This document shows, piece after piece, positions 21,922 to 31,059 of a stretch of DNA of 64,000 nt. The position numbers and the translations under genes are program-made. Position 1 is the stretch's first letter; the number at the start of each line of letters is the position of its first letter. The notes below the pieces were generated by a model. The model searched no databases, was not told the DNA's origin, and saw nothing but the letters and a program-made list of their open reading frames with translations. Source of the DNA: Brevundimonas subvibrioides (GTDB lineage: Bacteria > Pseudomonadota > Alphaproteobacteria > Caulobacterales > Caulobacteraceae); assembly GCF_002280785.1 (NCBI RefSeq), contig NZ_NCEQ01000010.1, forward strand, positions 1 through 64,000, read 5' to 3'.

Positions 21922-23121
21922 TCAGGCCAGGGCCTTCAACTGGTCGATCAGGTCGGTCTTTTCCCAGCTGAAGCCGCCGTCCGCGTCCGGCGTGCGGCCG
22001 AAGTGGCCGTAGGCGGAGGTGCGGGCGTAGATCGGCTTGTTCAGGCCCAGGTGCTCGCGGATCGCGCGCGGGGTGGCGCCGCCGATCAGACCCAGGATCT
22101 TGTCTTCCAGCACGGCCTCGGTGATCGCGCCCTTGCCGGTGCCGTGCAGGTCCACGTGAATCGACTGGGGCTTGGCCACGCCGATGGCGTAGGAGATCTG
22201 GATGGTGCAGCGGTCGGCGAGGCCGGCGGCCACGACGTTCTTGGCCAGGTAGCGGCAGGCGTAGGCGGCCGAACGGTCGACCTTGGTCGGGTCCTTGCCG
22301 GAGAAGGCGCCGCCGCCGTGGGGGGCCGCGCCGCCGTAGGTGTCGACGATGATCTTGCGGCCGGTCACGCCGGCGTCGCCGTCCGGTCCGCCGATCTCGA
22401 AGATGCCGGTCGGATTGATGTGCCAGACGGTGCTCTCGTCGGTGAAGCCTTCCGGCAGCACTTCGAGGATGTAGGGTTTCACAATCTCGGCCACCTGTTC
22501 CGACGACAGGCCGGCGGCGTGCTGGGTCGACAGGACGATGGAGGTGGCGCGGACGGGCTTGCCGTCCACGTACTGGATGGTGACCTGGGACTTGGCGTCG
22601 GGTTCCAGGCGGGCGTCACCCCCGTGGCGAACCTCGGCCAGGCGCTTCAGGATGTTGTGGCTGTACTGCAGGGTGGCCGGCATCAATTCCGGCGTCTCGT
22701 TCGAGGCGTAGCCGAACATGATGCCCTGGTCGCCCGCGCCCTCGTCCTTGTTGCCGGCGGCGTCGACGCCGACGGCGATGTCGGCCGACTGGCCGTGCAG
22801 GCGGTTGATGAACTCGAACCTGTCCCAGTGGAAGCCGTCCTGCTCATAGCCGATGTCCTTGACGGCGGCGCGCACGGCGGCCTCGATCTCGGCCTCGACG
22901 CCGGGGGCCCAGTTCCCGTCGGTGTCCATGATTCCCTGGCCCCGGATCTCGCCGGCCAGCACCACCAGGTTCGTCGTCGTCAGGGTCTCGCACGCCACGC
23001 GGGCATAGGGGTCCTTGGACAGGAACAGGTCCACGACCGTGTCCGAGATACGGTCGGCGACCTTGTCGGGGTGGCCCTCGGAAACGCTTTCCGAGGTGAA
23101 GAGGAAGGAAGAACGGGACAA
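21922..23121 (-). CDS. metK: S-adenosylmethionine synthetase
   Basis: MetK makes SAM from methionine and ATP. The 399-residue protein begins [20 protein letters not shown], the canonical ATP-binding start. It has DQGIMFGYA, the [18 protein letters not shown] segment, the metal/phosphate loop [19 protein letters not shown] and a normal C-terminus. A 22-base palindrome lies 47 bases upstream of the start. trmB, a SAM-dependent enzyme, follows on the same strand. Confidence 0.98.
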   Translation of the reverse strand: MSRSSFLFTSESVSEGHPDKVADRISDTVVDLFLSKDPYARVACETLTTTNLVVLAGEIRGQGIMDTDGNWAPGVEAEIEAAVRAAVKDIGYEQDGFHWDRFEFINRLHGQSADIAVGVDAAGNKDEGAGDQGIMFGYASNETPELMPATLQYSHNILKRLAEVRHGGDARLEPDAKSQVTIQYVDGKPVRATSIVLSTQHAAGLSSEQVAEIVKPYILEVLPEGFTDESTVWHINPTGIFEIGGPDGDAGVTGRKIIVDTYGGAAPHGGGAFSGKDPTKVDRSAAYACRYLAKNVVAAGLADRCTIQISYAIGVAKPQSIHVDLHGTGKGAITEAVLEDKILGLIGGATPRAIREHLGLNKPIYARTSAYGHFGRTPDADGGFSWEKTDLIDQLKALA

Positions 23122-23167
23122 AGGGGATCGCTCCGAGCAGCCCTGTGCGGGCGGGGTTGGCCGGAGA

Positions 23168-23189
23168 CATATAAAGATATGCTTATATG
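23168..23189 (-). promoter_or_regulatory. Palindromic operator upstream of metK (putative SAM/SAH-responsive ArsR-type site)
   Basis: Half-sites CATATAA and TTATATG form a perfect seven-base inverted repeat around an eight-base centre with a palindromic ATAT core. It is the only strongly AT-rich stretch in the region and lies 46-68 bases before the metK start. The arrangement resembles the operators of ArsR-family SamR/SahR regulators that control methionine-cycle genes in alphaproteobacteria. The regulator itself is not in the window. The palindrome is observed, and the regulator identity is inference. Confidence 0.55.
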
Positions 23190-23220
23190 ATCAAGTGAGG
23201 ACGGCTGGCGGTCGCGTGGC

Positions 23221-23958
23221 TCAGTGTCCGGACCGCAGCAGGAACCGGCGGTACAGCGGCTGGACCGGGCGGGTATTGCCAGGATGCAGCCGCTCGAAGG
23301 CTTCGATCTGGTCTTGCGACACGGTGATGGGGTCGCTCAGCACGACCCAGTCCACCGTCTCGCTGCACGGCGGGGTGGTGAGTGAGCCTTCATATCGCAA
23401 GAAGTCGCGGCCGGCGGGCAGGAAGCCGTTCGGGTCCAGCGCGGGTCCGGCCGTCGGGGCGCCCAGGCTGTCGATCACGGCCTGAAGCGGGGCGCTGCTC
23501 GCGCCGACCCCGGCGAAGACGCCCAGCACGCCCAGAACGCCGTCCGGTCCGGCGTGCACGAAATGGATCTCCAGCGGGAAGCGCTGACCGTCCAGCAGGT
23601 GCTCCGCCGGCTGGTGCACATGGAACTGCAACAGGCGATAGGTCTGTCCGCCCACCGCCATGGTCGAACCCTCCGGGGCGTCCAGCTGGATCGCGTGGCC
23701 GGTATCGCGAGCGGCGGCGGGCATGGGCGACCAGTCGATGTCCAGCACGCCCAGATCCGCGGCGATGGCGCCCGTCAGATCGATCGGGCTTTCCTGTTGT
23801 CCCACGGCGCAGGCGGCGTTGGCCGGCTCCAGGTCGGACCAGCGCTCGGGACCGGTCGCCCCGCCATAGGTCCAGGTCCCGGCATGGGGCGGGTGTTCCT
23901 GCGCCGAGACCGGAACGGCGAGCGTGAGCGCCGCCGCCAGGATGATGTGAAACCGCAT
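23221..23958 (-). CDS. Periplasmic alpha-class carbonic anhydrase
   Basis: It interconverts CO2 and bicarbonate. ATG 23958 starts a signal peptide (MRFHIILAAALTLAVPVSAQ) and gives 245 residues. The alpha-class core is intact: WTYGGATGPERWSDL, QQESPIDL, zinc ligands in QFHVHQPAEH and EIHFVHA, and GSLTTPPCSETVDWVV. The paired cysteines (NAACAVG and TPPCSE) probably form the usual disulfide. It lies next to the left boundary of the accessory region. Confidence 0.95.
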   Translation of the reverse strand: MRFHIILAAALTLAVPVSAQEHPPHAGTWTYGGATGPERWSDLEPANAACAVGQQESPIDLTGAIAADLGVLDIDWSPMPAAARDTGHAIQLDAPEGSTMAVGGQTYRLLQFHVHQPAEHLLDGQRFPLEIHFVHAGPDGVLGVLGVFAGVGASSAPLQAVIDSLGAPTAGPALDPNGFLPAGRDFLRYEGSLTTPPCSETVDWVVLSDPITVSQDQIEAFERLHPGNTRPVQPLYRRFLLRSGH

Positions 23959-24017
23959 GATCAAGCCCCCGCTGTTCGCGCCGACCCTACAGGGCGAACG
24001 GCGATACAGCGAGAGAA

Positions 24018-24062
24018 TGGTGCGCCCAGGTGACTCGAACACCTGACCCCCGGCATTTGCGA
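24018..24062 (-). repeat. Diverged tRNA 3'-half fragment (old attachment site, left edge of accessory region)
   Basis: Read on the minus strand, the end is a T-arm (AGGTG-TTCGAGT-CACCT) plus acceptor and CCA, like the 3' half of a tRNA, with no 5' half. The T-arm and variable loop match the tRNA-Thr at 48008-48083 and the fragment at 32645-32689 exactly over 23 bases, but the acceptor strand differs (GGGCGC). The flanking sequence to the right resembles that right of 32689. I read it as an old att site. Confidence 0.6.
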
Positions 24063-24419
24063 AATCCATTCAAGCCGACCGGTCAAACCAGAGTGGCGGC
24101 ATGGGTTGGCGGGCTTGTCGCCCTCGGACCGACGGCCCACCCCTCCTCGTGCCGGTCTGGACGATGAGGGTGGATGCAAAGTTCCGGTGTTGTGGCATCC
24201 TTCGGATGGGAGCGCCGACAATTCCGACCTGCGCCATACCTGCCAGGACGGGACGAAGTCGCTCGGCCAGGTCGCGTTCTAGCGCGGCGCCCTGTGTCTG
24301 CGACGCGCCAGGATCGGCGAGGGGATCGGTCGCAACTAGACCATGCTTGAGATCATGGCGGGGCGACTTTCACCATCGGTCCGGTGCAACGCCGACGGCT
24401 GGGAAGCGGCTGGTCCTGG
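24063..24419. other. Gene-free island end, homologous to 32690-32910
   Basis: I see no convincing gene in these 357 bases. Several blocks recur in order at the other island end: aagccgaccggtcaaacc, ggcatgggtt, gggagcg and aattccgacctgcgccatac (near 24222-24241 and 32849-32868). This marks a shared, decayed element terminus. Confidence 0.55.
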
Positions 24420-25454
24420 TCAAGGCGACGACTGATAGACGCGAAAATCGCCCATCCCGAGGTAGCCGGATGTTCTGATCAGGCGAATGTAGAGCATGGT
24501 CGCGCCGCCAAGACTGATGGATGTGTAAGCGCCGTCCACGACCCCGCTGACCGTGCCGGCGGACGTCCAGTTGACCCCGTCGTTGGAGTACTCGACAGCG
24601 GCGCCGTTGGTGTAATAGGCGCCCCATCCTCCCGGCGCGCTCGCGTCGGCGGAAGCGATCTCGATTCGGCTGACGGCCTGGCTGGTTCCGAGGTTCGCCT
24701 GAATGATCTCAGTGGTTCCCCAGTTCGTGCCATGAATGGAAGACGGGCTGTTGAAATTGCCGTCCCTCATGCCCCCCGACGTCGTCAGACCCGTGTAGCC
24801 CCCGTAGTTCGACGTGGTGGAGAAGCTGACCGGGACAACCTCCGTGCCTCCGCCCCCACACGATGTTCCAGTCGCCCAGCGGGGTACGCCGCCCGTGCTG
24901 TAAACGACGAGATTGCCGTCGTTCTGGACCTGCAAGAACGCGCCGGTAAATCCATAGGCGCCGTTCCACCAGACCGGTGTGTAGTTGGGGCCGTAGAGAA
25001 CCAGGTGGCCGTCGCCTTGCAGGACGAGAAACTGAGCCTGGGCCCCGGCTGTCCCCGAAGACCACTTCACCGCCGTTCCGCACCTCAGGACCAGATCGCC
25101 GTCCGCTTGAAGGGCCAGGGTGACGTTGTTGTTAGGCGAGTAGATCGTCTGCTGGAGCGTGATCGACTCGTTTTCCAGCAGGCGCGACGGAGTACTCGGG
25201 AATGCGACGGCCGCGATCGACCTGGCCGAAATATTGTCTGCTGGATCGATGCTGTAGCCGGACCAGCCCGCAACGCCAGCGGCGTTCACGTCGGTGGTAC
25301 CGGTCAGCCGCCCGTGGACGTCGTAGATGAAGGTCTCGGCGACCTGGGCCAGGCTCGGCTGGACGCTTGCCAGTGACGCAAACGCGCTTGCGACGCCAAA
25401 CCAATGACCAAGTCCTCGCCGCTGACGAACGACATCGCTACCCATCGATCGCAT
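24420..25454 (-). CDS. Secreted YD-repeat / B-lectin / discoidin-domain protein
   Basis: ATG 25454 is preceded by ggggga and gives 344 residues. An N-terminal signal-like segment (WFGVASAFASLASVQPSLAQ) is followed by one RHS/YD-type repeat (FIYDVHGRLTGTTD, YSIDPADNISAR). Residues about 85-200 form a bulb-lectin-like domain with three repeated motifs (LQADGDLVLR, LQGDGHLVLY, VQNDGNLVVY). The C-terminal 140 residues look like an F5/8-type-C carbohydrate-binding domain (GGMRDGNFNSPSSIHGTNWG to YLGMGDFRVYQ). It is divergent from the RHS gene and probably secreted to bind glycans. The domain mix is unusual. Confidence 0.8.
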   Translation of the reverse strand: MRSMGSDVVRQRRGLGHWFGVASAFASLASVQPSLAQVAETFIYDVHGRLTGTTDVNAAGVAGWSGYSIDPADNISARSIAAVAFPSTPSRLLENESITLQQTIYSPNNNVTLALQADGDLVLRCGTAVKWSSGTAGAQAQFLVLQGDGHLVLYGPNYTPVWWNGAYGFTGAFLQVQNDGNLVVYSTGGVPRWATGTSCGGGGTEVVPVSFSTTSNYGGYTGLTTSGGMRDGNFNSPSSIHGTNWGTTEIIQANLGTSQAVSRIEIASADASAPGGWGAYYTNGAAVEYSNDGVNWTSAGTVSGVVDGAYTSISLGGATMLYIRLIRTSGYLGMGDFRVYQSSP

Positions 25455-25599
25455 CACTTCCCCCTAACCCTGCTCAAACTTTCGACGACAAGCTTGACCG
25501 CAGACGCTCTTTCGAACAACCCTGTGGTGTGAAAATATCGCGAAGGTTGCAGATTGCTCCACTCTCGGAGCACATTCGTTTGAGGCAAAGGGGGATCGT

Positions 25600-28500
25600 G
25601 TGCAGTCCAGGTCGCTGCCTTCCGGCATCATGAACGTCTCGCAGGGCCACGGCGCCGTACCTCTGGTGGTTTGCGCAATGCTCGTGGTCTCATGGACCAG
25701 CGCTGCCAGCGCCCAGAGCGCGCTCGTGCCGCCATCTCCCGTCGAAGCGGTCGATCAATTCGGCGTCGAGCTGTCATCGGGCTCAGTCCAGGTCTCTTCG
25801 CCGACCATCAGTGTCGGAGACCCCGCAAATGGCGGGCTGAGTTTCACCGCGAACTGGGACTCAAGCGTCCGAGACTGGCGCTACAGCAGCTGGGGCGCGA
25901 TCAACAAGCCGGTCGGCTCAGACCCCAACTGCTACAATTACTTAACCCTTGTTTACATGGGCCAATCCAACCTCTTTCAGCGCGACACGTGCGCTGGCGG
26001 ATATGAGCTGATCGATGGGCTCGGCACGCTGACGGAGGCGTCGGGGACCTGGACCTACACAGCGCCAGACGCAAGTGTGGCCGTCTATCAGGGCACGTCG
26101 CGGGTCGTAGTGAACGGCGCGCTGGTCGATCAGACCCGCATTCAGACCATCACGAAGCCTAATGGCGAAATCATCAGCTACGCCTACGGCGGTGTGAGCC
26201 CGGCCTCGGTCACCAACAATTACGGCTATCAAATTCACTTCGATTACACGGGCGGCGGTCTCTACAAAGTCACTGCGCTGAACAATGCGGTGGATCCTTG
26301 CGCTCCGACCGCCGCGACCTGCTCCTTCACGCAAACCTGGCCGAGCCTGACGTTCACGACCGGTGCATCCGGGCTGGAGCGGCATGTCACGGACTCGCTG
26401 AACCGAACGACGCGGATCATCTTCGACAATGCCGATCCGCTCCTGGCCAATGTCGTTGGAGTTGCGCGTCCGACGACCACCTCGGGGTCTTCGGTGACGT
26501 ACGTGAACGAACGGATATTCCCGTTCGGTTTGAGAGTAACCGGGGCCTCTGACGGCGCAGGTACCTGGACGTACGCGTATCAACCGCGCCCTTGCGGTTT
26601 TACTCCAAGCCCGGATCCCGCTGATTGCCCGCCGCCCGGCTACGACTACGACCTGACGACGACGATCACTTCGCCGGCGGTCGCCCCATCAACGCCACGC
26701 GCTACAACGGTCTACAAATTCAGCTGGTACGAAAGGCCGTTCAGCAACGGACACATGATGTCCGAGCTCGTGTCCGTGACCAATGCGCTCAGCCAGACGA
26801 CGGGCGTGGGGATCACGGGGGCGGGCTTTCAAGGAGCCACCTATCCGGACAACAACGGCGTTACGATCACGCGAAACTATCTGACCGGCGTCGTCGAATC
26901 CGTGACGGAGTTTGGCAAGTCGGGGCCGAGCGGTCCACTTGCCGCGACCGAGTACACATACCCCGCCTGCACGTCGAACCCTGTGGTTTGCCGTCGCGCG
27001 ACGGTCGTTACCGACCCGCGTCTTAATGCGACAACCTACACCTATGATGCCGCCGGCAATGTGCTGACAGCAACGTCACCGGTTCCGGTCACGGGCGCCG
27101 TCCGTCCTCAAACCCGGTTCAGCTATCAGCAGCAGAACGCCTGGTATCACCAGAACGGCTCGACCTCGATCACCCAGAATCCCAACCCGATCTGGGTTCA
27201 GGTCACCCAGTCGCAATGCGCCACGCTCGCGGGCCAGACAGGCTCGACTCCAGCGGCCTGTATTGGAACGGCCGATGAAATCCGTACGACCGCGACCTAC
27301 CAGATCGGCAGTAGTACGGCAGCGTCCAATCTCCTGCCTGTCTCGATGTCGACCCAAGCAGGTGACAACAGCCTGGTCGCCACCGTCACGACAACCTACG
27401 ACCCTGTCGGCAATCCTCTTACGGTCGATGGCCCGCTGCCAGGCCCGGCGGACACGACTCGCCATGTCTACGACGCCATGCGTCAACAGGTCGGCGTTAT
27501 AGGTCCGGATCCTGATGCCGGCGGCGCGCGCCTGTTCCCTGCCAGCCGGACGACCTACAACCCGGACGGTCAAGTCACGGTCGTCGAGCGCGGCACGACC
27601 CTGGGTCAATCCAACCTGGACTGGGCCGCCTTCTCGGCGCTGCAGACATCGACTTCCGCCTACAACGCCCAGGGACGTCTCTTCCGGGAGCAGTTGGCTC
27701 CGGGAACGCCAGCCGCCAGTCTGACCGACTATGCCTATGACGCCATGGGTCGTCTGACGTGCACGGCCCAGCGGATGAATCCCGACAACTTCGCATCGCC
27801 GCCGACGAACGCGTGTGCTCAAACGACCGTCGGCCGCTTCGGTCCGGACCGTATCAGCCTCAACAGCTACGATCTGGCCAGCCGTCTAGTCCAGGTCCAG
27901 ACCGGCTACGGCACTTCGGCCGCTCTCCCTGAGCGGGTGCAAGGCTGGACAGCGAACGGCAAGGTTGACTGGATCGAGGACGGAGCCGGCAACCGCTCGG
28001 ACTATGTCTATGACGACATGGACCGTCTCTACCGCCTCTACTTCCCGGTCACGACGGTCGGCTCTCATACCGCCAACAGCGTCGATTTTGAGGAATACGG
28101 CTACGACGCCAACGACAATCCAACCACCAAGCGTACGCGGTCGGGCCTTGTGTTCACGACGGCGTTCGACACCCTCAACCGCATCACCTCCATCGATGCG
28201 CCGTCCGGCTCCAACGACGTCTGGTACAGCTACGACAATCTCGGCCGCCGCCTGTCCGCGTCGCACGCCCCGGGCGCGCCGGGTTGCTCGACGACGGCTG
28301 TCTGCTCGACCTGGGATGCGCTGAGCCGGCAGACGACCGAGACGACGGCGCTGGGCACGATGACCAGCGCCTGGGACATCGCCGGGCGGCGCATTGAGCT
28401 GAAATGGCCCGATCTGTTCTCCGTGACCTATGCCTATGACCTCGACGACCAGATGCGGTCGATCAGGCAGGCCGGGGTCACGACGATCGTCGCCTATGCC

Positions 28501-29259
28501 TACGACGACCTGGGTCGACGGACGGCCGTGGGACGCGGAAACGCCGTGGCCACGACCTATGGCTATGACGCCGCCTCGCGCCTGACGAGCCTCAGCCACG
28601 ATCTCGGCGGCACGGCCTCGGACGTGACGTTCAGCTACGGCTACACCCCGGCCAGTCAGATCCAGACTCTGCGGCGGTCGAACGCGACCTATTTCTACTC
28701 ACCGCCGCCGGTCACGGTGGGCTATGGCGTCAACGGCCTGAACCAGTCGATCTCGGCGGGCGGCGCCACCCTGACCTGGAGCGCGCAGGGCAATCTGACC
28801 GGAGACGGGACGCGCAGCTACAGCTACGACGCCGCCAACCGCCTGACCGGCGCGGGGTCGTCCACCCTGGCCTACGACCCGCTGGACCGGCTGGCCGAGA
28901 TGACCGGCACGCTCGGCGCCCGTTATCAATACGATGGAGTTGGCGTGGCGGCCGTCTATGCGACGGGGTCCGGCACGATCAGCAATCGATTGATCCGGGG
29001 CCCCTGGCCGGACGAGCTGGCGGTCTCCTACGCCGGCACGCGGCGCCCTACACCCTGGCCTACGACGATTACGGCGCGCCCCGGCCCGGCAACGCAGGGC
29101 GGTTCATGTACACGGGCCAGATGTGGATGCCGGACTTCGGGGCCTACCACTACAAGGCCCGCGCCTACCGGCCGGATCTCGGACGGTTCCTGCAGGCCGA
29201 CCCCGTGGGGTATGCGCAGGGGCTCAATCTGTATGCCTATGTCGGGAATGATCCGGTGA
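25600..29259 (+). CDS. Secreted RHS/YD-repeat protein, core of a polymorphic toxin (frame broken near 29040)
   Basis: The GTG start at 25600 follows ggggga; ATG 25630 is an alternative. A signal peptide (VPLVVCAMLVVSWTSAASAQ) precedes a long shell of YD repeats, for example TYTYDAAGNVLTATS, YAYDAMGRLTCTAQ, YVYDDMDRLYRLY, YDNLGRRLSAS and YSYDAANRLTGAG. The RHS cage normally ends in a conserved core leading to a variable toxic tip. Here the frame is good to SNRLIRGPWPDELAVSYAG (about 29030) and then shifts. The last roughly 70 residues of this frame are therefore out of register, and the true core end (YTGQMWMPDFGAYHYKARAY) continues in the frame of 29106-29795. The usual HADHLG segment is missing. 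Confidence 0.85.
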   Translation: MQSRSLPSGIMNVSQGHGAVPLVVCAMLVVSWTSAASAQSALVPPSPVEAVDQFGVELSSGSVQVSSPTISVGDPANGGLSFTANWDSSVRDWRYSSWGAINKPVGSDPNCYNYLTLVYMGQSNLFQRDTCAGGYELIDGLGTLTEASGTWTYTAPDASVAVYQGTSRVVVNGALVDQTRIQTITKPNGEIISYAYGGVSPASVTNNYGYQIHFDYTGGGLYKVTALNNAVDPCAPTAATCSFTQTWPSLTFTTGASGLERHVTDSLNRTTRIIFDNADPLLANVVGVARPTTTSGSSVTYVNERIFPFGLRVTGASDGAGTWTYAYQPRPCGFTPSPDPADCPPPGYDYDLTTTITSPAVAPSTPRATTVYKFSWYERPFSNGHMMSELVSVTNALSQTTGVGITGAGFQGATYPDNNGVTITRNYLTGVVESVTEFGKSGPSGPLAATEYTYPACTSNPVVCRRATVVTDPRLNATTYTYDAAGNVLTATSPVPVTGAVRPQTRFSYQQQNAWYHQNGSTSITQNPNPIWVQVTQSQCATLAGQTGSTPAACIGTADEIRTTATYQIGSSTAASNLLPVSMSTQAGDNSLVATVTTTYDPVGNPLTVDGPLPGPADTTRHVYDAMRQQVGVIGPDPDAGGARLFPASRTTYNPDGQVTVVERGTTLGQSNLDWAAFSALQTSTSAYNAQGRLFREQLAPGTPAASLTDYAYDAMGRLTCTAQRMNPDNFASPPTNACAQTTVGRFGPDRISLNSYDLASRLVQVQTGYGTSAALPERVQGWTANGKVDWIEDGAGNRSDYVYDDMDRLYRLYFPVTTVGSHTANSVDFEEYGYDANDNPTTKRTRSGLVFTTAFDTLNRITSIDAPSGSNDVWYSYDNLGRRLSASHAPGAPGCSTTAVCSTWDALSRQTTETTALGTMTSAWDIAGRRIELKWPDLFSVTYAYDLDDQMRSIRQAGVTTIVAYAYDDLGRRTAVGRGNAVATTYGYDAASRLTSLSHDLGGTASDVTFSYGYTPASQIQTLRRSNATYFYSPPPVTVGYGVNGLNQSISAGGATLTWSAQGNLTGDGTRSYSYDAANRLTGAGSSTLAYDPLDRLAEMTGTLGARYQYDGVGVAAVYATGSGTISNRLIRGPWPDELAVSYAGTRRPTPWPTTITARPGPATQGGSCTRARCGCRTSGPTTTRPAPTGRISDGSCRPTPWGMRRGSICMPMSGMIR

Positions 29260-29273
29260 ACCAGACGGATCCG
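28918..29273 (+). repeat. RHS core-end repeat, copy 1
   Basis: This 356-base segment, from gcccgttatcaata to gacggatccg, recurs almost exactly as copy 2 at 30716-31059. The copies differ by one 12-base length difference at the frame-break point and scattered substitutions. It encodes the conserved RHS core end that precedes the variable tip, and is the natural crossover region for tip exchange. Confidence 0.9.
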
Positions 29274-29795
29274 GATGGTAGACAGATCCAAGGTGCGGCT
29301 TGCTTGGCCGGGGCGCCATTTGGTGGTCCGGTAGGCTGTGGGGTTGGCGTAGCCGTAAGCGCCGTCGCAACCGTTGCGGTAGGCGCTTGTACGCAGTCGC
29401 AGAGCTGCCGCGATACGGCCGGTGCTGTTTGGGATTGGCTGACCGCACCACTTCATAACGACGCAGATGCGCCGGGAGAGCCTCGCCCGGCCCCTCCTGC
29501 CAATGATGGTGTTTCCCGACCCCATGGCGCTCCAGACCACGATCAGGCCATCGATGACCGGGCGGACGAAGTTCGGGGTCAGGGCGCTGATGACATTCGA
29601 AAGAATCAAACCCAGGTCGACGCTCAAGGAAACCGGGTTGGTGACAACAGACCCGACCTCGGATACACGGACTCTAACGGCGTTCGACACAACGAGGAAT
29701 GGGGGCGCAATCAAGGTCGAGTGGAAGCCCAAGGGGATCGCGCCCGGCAGAACGATCCTAGCTGCGTAACCACAGGAACGTGCTTGCCACGATGA
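29106..29795 (+). CDS. RHS core end plus restriction-endonuclease-fold-like tip toxin (tip 1)
   Basis: The frame continues the RHS core in register (MYTGQMWMPDFGAYHYKARAY, RPDLGRFLQADPVGYAQGLN, YAYVGNDPV) to the variable junction near residue 60. A Gly/Ala-rich segment and a hydrophilic linker come next. The C-terminal 90 residues (HGAPDHDQAIDDRADEV, IRKNQTQVDAQGN, NRPDLGYTDSNG, then an EEW) have the spacing of a PD-(D/E)xK nuclease tip. No good start is apparent; it should be read as the C-terminus of the RHS gene after the frame break. 229 residues from its first ATG. Nuclease assignment is by pattern only. Confidence 0.7.
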   Translation: MYTGQMWMPDFGAYHYKARAYRPDLGRFLQADPVGYAQGLNLYAYVGNDPVNQTDPDGRQIQGAACLAGAPFGGPVGCGVGVAVSAVATVAVGACTQSQSCRDTAGAVWDWLTAPLHNDADAPGEPRPAPPANDGVSRPHGAPDHDQAIDDRADEVRGQGADDIRKNQTQVDAQGNRVGDNRPDLGYTDSNGVRHNEEWGRNQGRVEAQGDRARQNDPSCVTTGTCLPR

Positions 29796-30472
29796 CTATA
29801 CTATCGCTTTACGAACGCTTTTCCTTCTCAATACTTCCTTGCTCTCTGGGGGTTGCCCGCGAAGCGATTCTCGCTCAATCGGCAGCTTGGGGGAAACCTC
29901 TTGCAGTCGATCGCGCAACGGTGCGGGATGTTCGACCGATTTTTGACTCACCGGACGGCCCGGCTCACCCACCGGCGGTGCGAAAAGCCATTTTGTTAAG
30001 CGAGGTGGTCGGGCCCGAGGGAGTGAAAACGCTCTTTGTTAGCAGCGTAGCCGACGGCTATTCATCAATGGTCTATACGATCTCGGGAAATCTGCCTGGC
30101 CTCCATCTGGCAGTACAGATTTCCAGATTGTCTATCGAGTATCCCCGCAATGCACTGACGGCTATTAAAAGCCAGGAAGCTGTCAGGGTTATTTACTCGA
30201 TGAAAGATGCAAGTTCTTGGGAATTCTTCGAAAGAGGACGAATTTTACCATTCGAGCAGATCGATTTTTACAAGGCGCGGAGAAAGCGAGATCGCCTTAC
30301 GCCTGATATAATCGACCGATACATATCCAAGCTTGGATATGGAACATTGGACGAGGTGTTCTGGACTTCAAACGAAGCAGCTCATTTAATTTGTGACGCC
30401 TCGTTTAGGCTCGCTGAGGGTTGTAAACCTGACATGGGATCGTCGGAGGTCAACATAAAAGGGGTGTCGTAA
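29792..30472 (+). CDS. Putative immunity protein for tip 1
   Basis: ATG 29792 overlaps the tip-1 stop (ATGA at 29792-29795), the coupling usual for toxin/immunity pairs, and gives 226 residues. The frame can open at GTG 29780, but that start is less likely. Base composition is clearly AT-richer than the RHS core. I do not recognise a family. Visible segments include AVRKAILLSEVVGPEG and SISRLSIEYP-like strands (AVQISRLSIEYPRNALTAI). Its role is inferred from position only. Confidence 0.65.
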   Translation: MTILSLYERFSFSILPCSLGVAREAILAQSAAWGKPLAVDRATVRDVRPIFDSPDGPAHPPAVRKAILLSEVVGPEGVKTLFVSSVADGYSSMVYTISGNLPGLHLAVQISRLSIEYPRNALTAIKSQEAVRVIYSMKDASSWEFFERGRILPFEQIDFYKARRKRDRLTPDIIDRYISKLGYGTLDEVFWTSNEAAHLICDASFRLAEGCKPDMGSSEVNIKGVS

Positions 30473-30715
30473 CCTCTTGCTTCGCCATCGATTTTAGCGC
30501 CCCAACGACTTGCCCCGAGTTGCCCGCTCTTACTGCCGTGGTGCCCGAGGGCAGGATAGGCGTCGCGCCGGCATTGTCTGACAGCCTTGGCCGTGGTGGT
30601 CCGAGCGGGTGTCGTCGGTGCCCGCCGGCGTGATCAGGGCTTGAGGTCTTCCTGGCGCTGCGCCCGGCGGCGATCGCGCAGGCAGGGGCGGGCTCCAGCC
30701 ACCTTCCGATGCCGG
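30473..30715. other. Gene-free spacer between immunity gene 1 and RHS copy 2
   Basis: The first 50 bases or so (cgtaacctcttgcttcgcc, then aacgacttgccccgagttg) match the sequence after immunity gene 2 (32129-32190). The remainder is GC-rich and carries no gene I can support. Confidence 0.6.
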
Positions 30716-31059
30716 GCCCGTTATCAATATGATGGTGCTGGCGTGGCGGCCGTCTATGCGACGGGGTCCGGCACGATCAGCAATCGATTGATCCGGGGCC
30801 CCTGGCCGGACGAGCTGGCGGTCTCCTACGCCGGCACACCCTGGCCTACGACGACTACGGCGCGCCCCGCCCCGGCAACGCAGGCCGGTTCATGTACACG
30901 GGCCAAATGTGGATGCCGGACTTCGCGGCCTACCACTACAAGGCCCGCGCCTACCGGCCGGACCTCGGACGGTTCCTGCAGACCGACCCGGTCGGGTATG
31001 GGCAGGGGCTCAATCTGTATGCCTATGTCGGGAATGATCCGGTGAATGGGACGGATCCG
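30716..31059 (+). repeat. RHS core-end repeat, copy 2 (orphan, 5'-truncated)
   Basis: This near-identical copy of 28918-29273 is not attached to an RHS shell. The same frame break occurs between the YAG and LAYDDYG-like codons (near 30830-30842), with 12 fewer bases than copy 1. It links an alternative tip (31060-31605) to homology that would permit recombination into the RHS gene. Confidence 0.9.

Noticed and set aside
23122-23220. SAM riboswitch before metK
   Set aside because: The leader is short and no conserved SAM-riboswitch core was recognised; the palindrome better fits a protein operator.
24160-24480. Short plus-strand frames (for example 24101-24478)
   Set aside because: They overlap the decayed island terminus and have no convincing protein character.
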